Source: Spinellus fusiger (taxonomy: Eukaryota > Mucoromycota > Mucoromycetes > Mucorales > Phycomycetaceae). From it: 64,000 nucleotides of DNA. The first letter of the stretch is position 1. Every line of letters begins with the position of its first letter. Both the position numbers and the translations under genes were made by a program. Below the pieces are notes generated by a model that was not told the DNA's origin, did no database searches, and saw only the letters and a list, made by a program, of their open reading frames with translations. The stretch is from contig JALLLS010000007.1 of the NCBI GenBank assembly GCA_025094145.1, positions 248,001 through 312,000 of the forward strand, in the 5' to 3' direction. This document shows, piece after piece, positions 34,144 to 44,509 of this stretch.

Positions 34144-35492
34144 AACTCCATATTGTTGACCTTGGTGGGGTCAGCAGTGGAGGCAGAGGCGGAAGTATTG
34201 CTCCTGGAGCGGGTTCTCTGAGCCTTGGTGGTGGTGGTTGCAGACTTAACAACCTTGGTGGTGGTGGATCTACGCATAGATTCCACGGCCTCGCGAAGGC
34301 GAAGTCTGTGTTCAGCATTGTGAGGGGCCCACATGCTGTTGCTGGTGCTGGTGTTGGAGACGTCGTACATCTCACTGTCGATGTCCATCGAGCTCTTTAA
34401 ATTGACAGTCTCCTCCTGGGAGAGAGACTCCAAAACCTGTCTTGTCAGGGCAATGTCCATGTCCATATCCATGGTATCCCCGTCGTTGTTGTTGTTGGTG
34501 GTGGTGGTTGTGGTTGTGGTGATAGATTTGGCGGTGGTGGTGGTAGATTTGGCGGTGGTGGTGGTAGCAGGTACCTTCTCTCCAGCCTTCTTGGCCGCAC
34601 GCTCTACCTCTGCAGCAGCGATCTCCTTGGCATGCTGTTCTGCAGCAGCCTTTTCAGCAGCCCTTGTCTCAGGATGAGAGGGGCACTCAATGTCATTGGC
34701 CTTGTGGCCAGCTATGCCACACGTGTGGCAGCGAGGAACAGGAGTGGGACAACGAGGACAGTCCTTCTTTACATGCCCTTCCTGACGGCAGTACCGACAG
34801 TAAGGAGGGAGACCCTTAGCACAGACTTCCACCGAGGCATTGAACATTCCACCAAGGTGAAGGAAACGACGCAGAGTGGCTGGATTCTCCACCGCAGAGA
34901 CATCCAAAAACACCGAGGCTTCACCATGGAATACCTGGTGCTCATCCAGGTATGCATGGAGGTGCACCACTTTGCCATAAGGCTTAAAAGCCTCCACAAC
35001 AGGGGCCGGAAGATCCTTCCCGGGAAAACAGACCGGGATATTGTAAAGGTTGACCTTTACTAGGTTGGCCTCGGTGTCGAAGCCAGCAGAGGCAACCACC
35101 CGAGAGTTATTGAAGAACACGCCTTCAGAAGTAGCCTTAAGGCGAACCTCAGGCTTCTCAAAAAGAACCTCTGCAATGAGGTCCTTGGTACGGGTGTGGC
35201 GGGTGGTGATAGCCACCACTTTGCCCAACTGGGCAGCCAACACCGGGACGAGGTCTTGGGTTTTGGCATTCTTGCCAAAGTTGAACACAACACTCGACGG
35301 GTTCACCATGCGAGCCCATGCTGCGGTGACAGGGTCCACCTTCAGCATTGCTTCACAACCAGGGGCTGTGAAAATAGACATCGCCTTGTTGGGGCGACGG
35401 ACGAGAGGCCTAGAGCCAGTGATGGTTCTATTAAGGCCATTCCATGCCTTTGGTGGACCTTCCTGAGAGGAAGATCGAGAGATGGTTGTCAT
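34140..35492 (-). CDS. LINE ORF1 (CCHC RNA-binding protein)
   Basis: 450 residues, ATG at 35492. The central region has zinc knuckles, CRYCRQEGHVKKDC (CX2CX4HX4C) and CHTCGIAGHKANDIEC, typical of LINE/gag nucleic-acid chaperones that coat element RNA. Upstream lies a folded region (VSYSTEM-like beta/alpha pattern around LVKVNLYNIPVCFPGKDLPA) that may be an RRM. The tail has Ala/Glu-rich helix (AEKAAAEQHAKEIAAAEVER) followed by long Thr and Asn runs and a basic segment. It appears intact. It overlaps the start of ORF2 by a few bases. Confidence 0.9.
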   Translation of the reverse strand: MTTISRSSSQEGPPKAWNGLNRTITGSRPLVRRPNKAMSIFTAPGCEAMLKVDPVTAAWARMVNPSSVVFNFGKNAKTQDLVPVLAAQLGKVVAITTRHTRTKDLIAEVLFEKPEVRLKATSEGVFFNNSRVVASAGFDTEANLVKVNLYNIPVCFPGKDLPAPVVEAFKPYGKVVHLHAYLDEHQVFHGEASVFLDVSAVENPATLRRFLHLGGMFNASVEVCAKGLPPYCRYCRQEGHVKKDCPRCPTPVPRCHTCGIAGHKANDIECPSHPETRAAEKAAAEQHAKEIAAAEVERAAKKAGEKVPATTTTAKSTTTTAKSITTTTTTTTNNNNDGDTMDMDMDIALTRQVLESLSQEETVNLKSSMDIDSEMYDVSNTSTSNSMWAPHNAEHRLRLREAVESMRRSTTTKVVKSATTTTKAQRTRSRSNTSASASTADPTKVNNMEL

Positions 35493-35555
35493 GGTTGCGC
35501 GTTTTTATTTGTGTGGTTTTGTATGATAATAATGAATGCCAAGGCAAATAGAGTG

Positions 35556-35568
35556 GTCATATCACAAT
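35556..35568. repeat. LINE target-site duplication (5' side)
   Basis: GTCATATCACAAT, identical to 30243-30255. It marks the 5' boundary of the LINE. Confidence 0.9.
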
Positions 35569-35927
35569 GTCTCTAATCTCTGTCTGGTTTTTATTATTAT
35601 TTAGACAGTTACAATGACTTTATGTAAAAACAGAACTGAATAGTAAGCGAGTTTACTGAAGATTCATTTTCTTTTGTATGGAAGTCAGTGACTCTGGTCT
35701 TATTAACACGTACAACCTATAAGGAAAGATAGATTGGTGAACAATGCTTACTTTATATGACAGCACTTATAACCACTAGTACTACGTCACATTCTGTGAT
35801 TGGAGTAGCAAGTGTGACTATGTTTATCATTGCTAATGCCAGGTCGTCCTATGTGGTTGGAATAGTCATTATAATGTGGTTGGAGTAGCAATTGCCTTGT
35901 TTTGTTTATTTTACTCTTTTCTATGCT
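35569..35927. promoter_or_regulatory. Upstream region of TFIIIC-subunit gene
   Basis: No ORF. Two near-identical segments (tgtgattggagtagca at about 35796-35812 and tgtggttggagtagcaa near 35875-35892) recur with a third partial copy (tatgtggttggaatag). They are a short imperfect direct repeat that could be promoter elements. Confidence 0.35.
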
Positions 35928-36595
35928 ATGAGTAATACTAGTGACTATGAAGAATATGAAGAAGAGGTAAGAAGCTTACACTCTATGGATCACTGGATGA
36001 CTTTATTGAAATAGGTCTCCTATGTTGTTATGGATTTAGGATCTGAAATCTCTGTGGATTCAATGAAGCGTATGGCAGAAACAAACGGTACTTTTATCAC
36101 CGTAAGCACCTTCGCAGCCACTTGTAGAGAGAAAAGAAAGAGACTTACAGTGATCAATAGGGCTTGGGAGAGGATAAAATATATCTGCAAATTGGTCCAT
36201 ACTTCTATGTAGGTGATTTGGATGAGACTGTGGGAGAGACAATGCTATTTGAAGCTAAAGAGCATAATGCAGATAGTTCAGGTAATAAGACATCTGTGGT
36301 ATAGATAAATGGCTTATTATGGATCTTAGGTCTTATGCCTCTGCTTAAATCTATGCGCTCTAACGACGAAAACAACGATGACGGCACTGTGAGAGAACCT
36401 GACTTTGCAGCCACATACAAACACAAGACAACACGCATAGTACAGTTCGAAAGAGTAGAGATTAACATGGATGTAATAGACAAAATAGACAAAGAGAAGA
36501 AACTGGCTCTTATTGCTAACGAGAGTGAGCACCTTAATTTTACCAATCTTCTTGATGATGACTTTTCGGGTGCTAACAAGGACATACCATTGTAA
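35928..36595 (+). CDS. TFIIIC tau55-like subunit (GTF3C6/Tfc7-like)
   Basis: Small subunit of RNA polymerase III factor TFIIIC, which binds A/B boxes of tRNA genes. Exons 35928-35966, 36015-36101, 36161-36281, 36330-36595; 170 residues. The acidic N-terminus MSNTSDYEEYEEE is followed by the family core: VSYVVMDLGSEI, GEDKIYLQIGPYFYVGDLDE, TVGETMLFEAKE. This matches the GTF3C6 pattern of ExVVLDLxxE, then LQxxxxxFxGxYEDTxGTxxxFEE. The C-terminal part has a YKHKTTRIVQFERVEI stretch like the region after the family's TFIIIC-contact strand. The assignment rests on that core pattern. The LINE inserted 360 bp upstream without disrupting it. Confidence 0.82.
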
Positions 36596-36727
36596 AATAG
36601 CCACATCACAGTCATTAATAAACAGTCACGGTATTGATTTTATACTATTGATTTTATGACTTACTTTTTATCTTTACTCTTTTACTGCTCCTTTATCATT
36701 TTATTGTTATTATAAGAGGGAATTGTG

Positions 36728-36866
36728 CTACCCAGAATTGCACTCATCATCATCGGCCAAGACGAAGCTTGGGACTGTGACCAGCGCACCCTTCTGTGTA
36801 CCTAATTCAATCTGCAATTGATTGACGATTTCGTTGTTTCTTTGATAACCACCAAGGTGGTCATCT
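36728..36866 (-). pseudogene. Isolated coding-like remnant or 3' exon
   Basis: A minus-strand stretch reading DDHLGGYQRNNEIVNQLQIE then LGTQKGALVTVPSFVLADDD and a TAG at 36728-36730. It has strong protein-like composition in AT-rich sequence, preceded by an in-frame TGA. No upstream partner is visible; the Fanzor element copy B begins 208 bp away. Possibly the last exon of a gene cut by copy B. Not recognised. Confidence 0.35.
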
Positions 36867-37073
36867 CACACGAATGCTTTTTTTACAATTGGTGATTTTT
36901 GCGTTGTATATAATGTGAATAAGATGAGAAAATTGGCTTGTTTTATAGTTTTTCTACTTTTAAACTACGCAAGAGAAGGCTGAAGATACAGAAAAAAAAT
37001 GAAGAGTGGAGCTTCATTGTGACCTTCTATTTTAACCCAGGAAAGTTATGATTTTTTTTTTACTTTCAATTTA

Positions 37074-39243
37074 CACACCAGGAGATCTTTAGGATATAAA
37101 AGGAAATAGTCGAAATACAATTGTTTAAGAAATGACCGATTTGAGGAGCAAAAATAAATTATGTATTCATGTTAGTTTTTAAACAAATAAAGATTATTAT
37201 GTAGATTTACCTGTAAATATTTGAATCCCAAAGGAAACCACTTTCGATGTGGCGATATGATATAATATGAATACAAATAAGAATATCTGTTCTTTTCTAC
37301 AGAATGGAACTGGTCGGTGGCGACCATTCAAAGCCTCTTCTACAATTGTATAGATATTCTTTGATGCATTCACATCTCTGTTCCAAACAATTCCACAACT
37401 TTGGCAAGCGTGGATACTGTTGAAATTCACTAATACCTCAGTGAGGTTACTTGTGTTATAAGTGTGGCAGACCTTGAGAACAAAAATAAAACAGAGTAAC
37501 TGTTGGAAGAGCTTTTCATATTGGGTGAGAAGTCAATCATGTTTACTCTCTATGTAAGGAACTCATCGACATCAACCACAAGAAGATCACCATTCTTTTG
37601 TCTCTTTTTCAATGATTGATATAGAATTCTTGGCAAACCAACACGATGACCTTTAAACTTGGTAGCATCCTTTGCCTTTATTTCTGTGCCATAAGCAACG
37701 ACTAGCAGCTTGGTAGGATCATACTCCAATCCTTTTAGGTGCCAATACCCCTTTTCAATAATAAAACAGTAGTAAGAATAATTAGTTCGAGATGTATTAA
37801 TGTACTTATATGTGTGTGTATATCGTATTACCCTTGCACTGGCACCTTCCTGCCTTTGATTTTTATTTTTTTTATCTCTCATATTATGGTTTCTTTTTTA
37901 TTCTCTCTATTTTGATTTGTTTTCTTTCTGTTTCCTCATATACTTCTGTTTCCTGATAGCTTCTGTGTGAGTAGCCAGCCTTACGAGGTCCTACATGTCT
38001 CTTGTCTCATATTGACAGAAGATCTTTGAGATTTATAAGGAAATACATGAACAATGAAATCATATTATTTTTCTTATGGGCTAATATGTTTAAAAAGAAC
38101 ATTTTCGCTGTCTGTCTGTTTTAGCATTGACTATGGACTGTGCAATTAAACACTATAAAGATGGAGAAAAGGAAGAAGTAAGCTTGATATTGCAACCCAA
38201 TCACTGTATTTATTGTTTAACATGTGCTATCCATAAGCCCATACTTTTTGCAGTATGACACTGCTTAAGAAAGATTTATTATATAACACACTGAATTAAC
38301 TCTAGTGGTCATTGTCCATAAAATAGAACCAAACTTACTTACATTGAGAACTGTATAGTCATTCATTGACTCAATACTGATAATCACCTCAATTATCTCA
38401 TTGTAACTAGTATTAACAATAGTACTTGATGACAACAAGGTATTGTTTCTAATGCTGGGCTTTAGGCTCAAGACAAATAGAGAGTGAATTGTTTGACTTG
38501 TAAATCTAACTTATGAATTTTGACTTAATTATAGGAAAGTAAAGGCTAAAGTGATACCTCACCACAATGAAATTTTTTTCTATTCTTTGGTCTTGTTATT
38601 ATCTTGTTATTTCTTACACTGTCTATACAACTTAATATTTAAGCACTTATTGAGATGAGCATAACTGAGCAAGGTAATGTGCTATTATTAACAAAGAGAA
38701 ACAATAGAAAGAAGTTGTAGACACTACCAAGGACTATTCTAGTGATAAAAAGGTAAGCAGTGTCTTCATCTGGGCTATGGCTTATTCTAGTGTGCAAGAC
38801 ATTCAATGTATTATTATTAGGCAAGTAAAGACTCTTTCTCAAGTCAGTCTTAGGTGGTCTATTCTTCCTTCTATACTGCCTAAGGTGTCTAGGCTATCTA
38901 GGGTATACTCCTGAACATAGTTATCTATCTCCCAAGAACAAAGTATAAGGCCTTTAGGTTTTGAATTCTATTGCTATGAGGGAATTCACTTGGACAGTAG
39001 CTATAGTCATAATATAGCTAATACTATATTATTACAATAAACAATTTTATCCATCAATAATTTTATTCATAAACAATATATTTTATTGATAATACAATTT
39101 GATATTGAGGTATCCACAAAAAGAAACAGTTATTTGGATATCCGCAAACCTTTTGATTTTAAACACAGTTTCATAAAGGCAAGAAATTTTTAGACGTAAA
39201 AGGAGATATCACTGCTTAAAGGCCAGAAAAATCTTTGGGTGTG
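37074..39243 (-). mobile_element. Fanzor-carrying TA-flanked element, copy B (2170 bp)
   Basis: R-end CACACCAGGAGATCTTTAGG at 37074 with TA at 37072-37073. The L-end complement ends GGTGTG at 39243 with TA at 39244-39245. From R to L: conserved 3' region, Fanzor C-terminus (37197-37882, minus), then the N-terminal half (about 38030-38960) in several frames, including YLPNNNTLNVLHTRISHSPD and YNFFLLFLFVNNSTLPCSVM. It is the longest and least damaged copy in the nuclease region. Confidence 0.88.
37197..37882 (-). pseudogene. Fanzor (TnpB-like) C-terminal region, copy B, best preserved
   Basis: Minus strand: KGYWHLKGLEYDPTKLLVVA, YGTEIKAKDATKFKGHRVGL, ILYQSLKKRQKNGDLLVVDV, DEF with the RuvC-II Glu retained. 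A presumptive intron (about 37470-37560) is followed by CHTYNT, NFNSIHACQSCGIVWNRDVN, ASKNIYTIVEEALNG and PVPFCRKE. CxxC (ACQSCG) and the RuvC-III RDVNAS motif are intact. The first zinc pair is CHTY (second Cys lost). The natural stop (TAG in copy A) is CAG here, so the frame reads on to 37197. Fanzors are RNA-guided DNA nucleases of eukaryotic transposons; this copy is likely inactive because the N-terminal half is fragmented. Confidence 0.8.
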
Positions 39244-39245
39244 TA

Positions 39246-40497
39246 GACAAATGAAAGATAGTTTGCAAACAATAAGAAAGATTTTTCAAACAAGTCATTT
39301 TCGGACAGTGGGAAAATAGTTTTATTTTATTTTATTTTATTTTATTTTATTTTTTAAAAAGACATATCTAATATTAGATTCTGCACACTACGCACAGCTA
39401 ACTAGAGTTTTTGTTATTTTCTATAAACATCAAAGACGACAAATGTCTATATTTTAATACTCTTTTCTCTTTTTATATTAGATAATAGTCTACTGTTTTC
39501 TTTACCCAATGAACATTTTAAAAAAAAATACAATAAAAAAAGTGTATTGTAATTGAAACTAGTTCAGTATCAGTAGTTTAACCTTTTGTGGTGTATTCAT
39601 CTTACCTGATATGTACAAAAACAAGGATACATATCTCATTAAAGGTCATATTTTCAGAATAACAGGCATTCTTTATAGATTTAAAATACCGAGAAAAAGT
39701 GCCTCCAGTGTGTTGTTGAAGTTATTAAAGAATTCAGATCTTAGGTAAATATTTAAATAGTGAACTTTCTATTCTTTTGTTAATTTGTAATTGTAGACTT
39801 TCAATGGTTGTAATTGTAGGCTTATGAGACAATATAAACACACAGTGGATGATATACCGAGAGTATTCTAGACTGTAAGAACTATCAAATACCTTGGAAT
39901 AGAGATGTCAATGCTAACAGAAAAAAAAACATACCTGATATCTCTTTCTCTGTCTGGAGAGTTAGAGATCAGCCAACACTATCTAATAAATAAAATGGTT
40001 TCTTGATTATAGACAATCTTGATTATAGGCAATCTTGATATTTACAAGGTAAAATATATTATATTAAATTCTGATATGTCTTACAGTCGAAACTTGCAAC
40101 TTTTTTTGTATTTTTTTTTATTAAGCTGACACATTATGACTTGCGGCACCAAACTTACACTTCTGAAATTAACTCTTTTCTGAAAATTATTTTTACTTTA
40201 AACTTTAAACATACTGCACACCGCCTACGACTCCGTGATGCTCCCAAACTGTCGGTGTTAAAGTAACAAGATCATTCCATGAAGGTTCTGTCATCTCAAG
40301 CGCTTAGTCATGTTAGGATGAAGAGTAATAAAGAAGCATCAGTAAAGAAATAATATGTTGATATGATAACAAAAAAGTAACAAAAAAATTAATAAATAAC
40401 AAAATAACAAAGTAACAAAGTAACAAAGTAATATAACAGAATAGTAACAGAATAGTAACAGAATAGTAACAGAAGAATACAATAGAGTGGGACTGTC
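39246..40497. other. AT-rich intergenic region with TTTTA repeat and LINE tail
   Basis: It contains a (TTTTA)n tract at about 39318-39353, a LINE 3'-end fragment at about 40099-40150, and a dispersed AGTAACA/AGAATAGTAAC repeat (40375-40470). No gene recognised. Confidence 0.5.
40099..40150 (-). mobile_element. Truncated LINE 3' tail
   Basis: T-rich tract followed by GCTGACACATTATGACTTGC, which matches the 3'-terminal hairpin segment of the LINE at 30256-35555 (GCCGACACGTTATGACGTGC) at 17 of 20 bases, with the same spacing to the poly(A). It is a severely 5'-truncated copy of the same or a related LINE. Confidence 0.6.
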
Positions 40498-41590
40498 TTA
40501 AATAATTCCTGAATCTCTCAAGGCATTCTTCAAAAGTGTTTCCTCAACAGCAGCAAATACACATCGGATCTAGAATAGGAGCAAAGATATTTATTATAAC
40601 TACAGCATAGGTGACACCTTTGACTTACATTGGAGGTATTAGTGGCTTGTGTAAGACTAGCATAAGGTGTATACGTTAGTTTAGTGTTAATCCATACACT
40701 TACTGAGGGTAAATAGCCAGTCCAGCTCGGTTCGTCTGTAAGAAACGCCACAAAATGTATTTGACTCCTTTTCTTGGGTCATTCCCTCCTAACAAAGAGT
40801 AAGAAAAATAGGCAACATTAAGACTTGCCTTGATAGTCTGGAAAACAGACTTCCAGGGGAACTCGCTTGATTTTGGCTTTGAACAAGTCTAATTTGTTCA
40901 AAAACAGAACAATGGAGGAAGTAGCAAACCATCGACTATTGATGATAGACTCGAACAATGCTAGACTCTCCACCATACGATTCTGAATGAATGTAAGCCT
41001 TATGCAATTCCACACTCCGTCTACCTGCTTTGATTCTTCTAGTAGCACTTGGTCATATTCACTCAGGGCAACACAAAAGAATACTGAAGTGACTGCTTCA
41101 AAGCAATGAATCCACTTTCTACGTTCTGATCGTTGTCCCCCCACATCAAACATTCTAACCCATACTGTTATTTCCTTGGACAGAGAGTAGAAAAAACAAC
41201 AACTCACTGTATAGTAAGTTCACCAAGTTGGAATTCAATTTCGGTAATGCCTGTTGATTTGTGTCTTGCCCGCAAGACGTCTTGTTCTGTTGGCAAATAC
41301 CCTGATTGTCCTATCCGACCCAATGCATCAAAGAAACTGGCCATTGAGACACCCTCTTTTTTTGGATTGTTACTTACTATGGCGCTGAATCCAAGAGATA
41401 AAACTCATTCGACTTTTCTTCTACAAGATGAACAATGGCAGAGCTTCTCCACAGCCTAAGAGTGCTTTGAACAAAGGCGCAGTCAAGGTTAGGCTGTGAG
41501 ATACTCGGATAAGCATAAGACTCAATACGCTTTACATCCTGATATGTTTCAATGAGCGACTACAAAAAAATAGCCTGGACACACACACAA

Positions 41591-41621
<31 letters not shown>

Positions 41622-41998
41622 TACCCACACACCCACCTACACCCACTTGCCTCGTTTACTTTAGGATCTGTTGATAAATAACCAAATTTCTGACTAGCCT
41701 GGACAACTGCTTTAGAGGACTCAATGATGTTACGGAAAACAATAACACGCCATGCAAACAGCTCATGTTTGGTGTAGCCGTTCTGGTTAATAATCTTCAT
41801 TTGCTTTAGAATCGTTGATTTTCCTGATTCTCCGCTTCCTGCCTGGGATAAGTGATGGAAAGAAGACGCAGGCTTACCGAGAAGTAATATTTTGCTTTGT
41901 GATTTCTTCCGTTTTTCTTCTTCTTTAAGTTCTTGTTCTATTTCTCTATTACGTTTACACTCTTCTGGTGAGGTTTCTGTAGAAAGGCACGACCCCAT
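40498..41998 (-). CDS. Heterotrimeric G-protein alpha subunit
   Basis: GTPase that couples plasma-membrane receptors to effectors such as adenylate cyclase. Nine exons, minus strand: 41878-41998, 41651-41838, 41378-41559, 41208-41336, 41025-41154, 40829-40982, 40704-40788, 40629-40656, 40498-40569; 362 residues. Motifs: MGSCLS (Gly2 myristoylation, Cys4 palmitoylation), P-loop [11 protein letters not shown], switch [12 protein letters not shown] (Arg finger, Thr), switch [15 protein letters not shown] specificity, TQAT guanine-contact loop. The C-terminus is LRDSGII, lacking the pertussis-toxin Cys. Two introns appear to use GC donors (AG|GCAAGT at 41650 and 40828). The intron at 41560-41650 holds a CA repeat. 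Which alpha subfamily it belongs to is not resolved. Confidence 0.95.
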
Positions 41999-42770
41999 GC
42001 TGCTTGAACAGTTGTCATTAATAAAGGGAGGTGTTGGTAGTCTATGCAAATGACACCTCTCCAGCAGTCCGTGAAACAGTCGAGTACTTTTTAATGATAA
42101 ATAATAGCCAATAATGATCAATGGTAAATAAATAAAAAAGAGTCAAAAAGTCAATAACAAAGAAAAAGGAGTGGTAAAAGACAGAATTTGCTTACAAAAA
42201 AGATTTGGAAAAGCACACACTACACTACACTAATAAACTACACTACACGCACTGGAGGCGAAGGAGGAAAATAAAAAGGGAAAAAGAAGAATGTCTTGTG
42301 TCTGACAAGTAAAAGAAATTAAAGGCTTTGATTTTTTTAGCTTTGAGTTTAAGCGGACATGCAACAGATACAAGTGAAAAATGCAGATAATACTCCACCT
42401 GCTTCCCTTTCTATCCATAGAGTAGGGGGTGGGTCAATAGAAGTGGGTCAATAGAAGTGGGTCAATAAGAATACTGATGGTGATAATGGCATGAATTCAT
42501 TTATACATAAATACATTTATAAATACATCAATACAAATATATGAATATATGAATATAAATATATCTTAGCCTTTGCTATAGAAAATAGTCAGTATAAAGG
42601 ATGAATAAGCTTATACAAACATACAAACATACAAGCATACAAATGCAAATATATTTATACATACTCTCGTCATAGAGCGTCATTGGCAGTGGTTTGATAG
42701 TCATAAGCAATTACTGATATGCATGGATACGCATGGATATTCTGCCGTTATGTATTACTATAATAACTTA
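41999..42770. other. Upstream region of G-alpha gene
   Basis: No gene recognised. It contains AAGTGGGTCAATAG direct repeats (42430-42465) and ATAAATACAT/ATACAAACAT runs. It presumably includes the G-alpha promoter. Confidence 0.45.
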
Positions 42771-43054
42771 CATACCAGGAGATCTTTAGGATATAAAAGG
42801 AAATAGTCGAAATACAATTGTTTAAATATGACAAATCGATTTGAAAAGGAGCAAAAATAAATTAAGATGTATTCATAAACAATATATTCTATTGATAATA
42901 CAATTTGATATTGAGATATTCCACAAAAGAAAATAATGGTTTGGATACTTGCAAACCTTTTGATTTTAAATACAGTTCCATAAAGGCAAGAAATTTTTAG
43001 ACGTAAAAGGAAGGAAATATCCCCGCCTAAAAGCCAGAAAAATCTCCTGGTGTG
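42771..43054 (-). mobile_element. Fanzor-family MITE, copy C (284 bp)
   Basis: Both ends present: CATACCAGGAGATCTTTAGG at 42771 (TA at 42769-42770) and CCTGGTGTG ending 43054 (TA 43055-43056). It keeps only about 105 bp of the R-end and about 180 bp of the L-end of the 2.1-kb element. The junction lies in a TATTCAT stretch that occurs at both breakpoints of the full-length copies, so the deletion used a 7-bp microhomology. No coding capacity. Confidence 0.88.
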
Positions 43055-43056
43055 TA

Positions 43057-44509
43057 GAGGCATTTATTGCCATAGTGAAAAAAGTCATTGCTGTGTTACT
43101 AAAAAGAAATAAAAAAAAGGTTTTTCTCTCCGCAAAAGAATGGAGATTAGAGTGTTTTAGCCTAAAATTAGACAATGTAAATTCATCTTCCATACACTTC
43201 AAAAGATGAATAAGATAATCTTAATAAATGCAAAAGACACATTGGTATACAAAGACTTAATACTATATTCTGGAGTAGCATGGTGATCACTAAAAAAGAG
43301 TACTTTTGTTGGTGGTGAACTATTGTTAGTGGATATGGAGCTTTTTATTTTTATTTTTTATAGCCAGTAGAGTGCCTTTGTACCTGAGCAGAAATGGTAT
43401 AAGCTTGTTTATTATTCGTATTAGTGTTATAGGTAGATGATAATCTGGGATACTACAATTGATATAGAATACATCAGGATGGAGTGAACAGTGACTCTAT
43501 AGCTAAGAACATTCCATGGACACACTACCAGTGGCTTAATTACAATATGCTCCACAGAAAAAAAGAATATGGATTGTCTTATTTATTGCGATTGTCTTAT
43601 TTTAGGCCAGGACACCTTATAAAATCATAAAACAGAGTAACAGAACCCGATAAATACATTCAATTCTAGTGTTCATGTAAGAGTGTCCTGATTAGAAATA
43701 AATGGCTACCTTAACAAATGGCATTTTTCTACTCATTCTTAATGTAGAAAAACAGCCTATTCATAAAGGGGGCTATTTCTATGCACACATAATAAGAGAA
43801 CATTGCACTCTCCTACAATCGCTCTCTATGAGAAATACATAGAATGAGCAATTCCTATCTATTCTGTGGTGCACCTATCCCTTGGAGACATCATTAAAAA
43901 TAGAAAGTACTTTTACAAAATAAGCCTGTACTCAAGAATATTCTTAATCACATGTTACTGAGGGTATACAGAAAAGACAACCAAGAAAAAAGCCAAGCAC
44001 CGCACTTTCTTGCTCATAGACTTTATTTATAAACTATTGGTACATTGTTAGCAAAGAAATTGGCGCATACAAAAAAAATAATTGACACAGAAATAAGTTT
44101 AAGAATGGCACATACAAAAATTAGTAAAAAGACAATGAATATTTGTTATTTAACTTTCATTTAAATAAAGCAAGAGTAAGAGAAAAAATTGAAGAAAAAC
44201 AAGTTAGTATTTTTTATGGAGTAATATATTAAGACCTACAAAAGTACTATGGGTAGTACAATGATAACTGTACAGGACATTTTGAATAATAATAAAAACA
44301 AAGTTTATAGGCTCTCGACAAAAATGCTAATATCTATAACAATTTTCTTCTGAAAAAATACGATAAATTTTTAAAGGAAAGTACGACAATAATTTGTGAA
44401 AATAGCGTAGCAATTTCTAAATAAGTAAATAGGTGAGTCAATGGTCAACAAAGCAAAAGCCTCGTTTCTTATCCTTAGCCTAGACTCACCAAGAGCTTGA
44501 GCTTTTCTA
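43057..44509. other. AT-rich intergenic region
   Basis: Between copies C and D. I see no gene, RNA or long repeat. Confidence 0.5.

Larger units (their letters stand above)
30256..35555 (-). mobile_element. Nearly complete non-LTR retrotransposon (LINE)
   Basis: 5.3-kb minus-strand LINE bounded by an exact 13-bp duplication (30243-30255 and 35556-35568). Order in transcription: 63-bp 5' leader, ORF1 (34140-35492) with CCHC zinc knuckles, ORF2 (from 34143, overlapping ORF1's end) with endonuclease and reverse transcriptase, a 3' UTR containing a hairpin and AATAAAG, and a short poly(A). The unbroken TSD, short tail and only two ORF2 lesions indicate a young insertion. The ORF1/ORF2 overlap (ATG of ORF2 overlapping ORF1's TGA-region) suggests coupled translation. 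L1/Tad-like organisation; clade not determined. Confidence 0.95.

Noticed and set aside
41580..41640. CA repeat as coding part of G-alpha
   Set aside because: The repeat reads as Cys/Val runs in the extended ORF but lies in an intron; skipping it restores the G-alpha helical domain.
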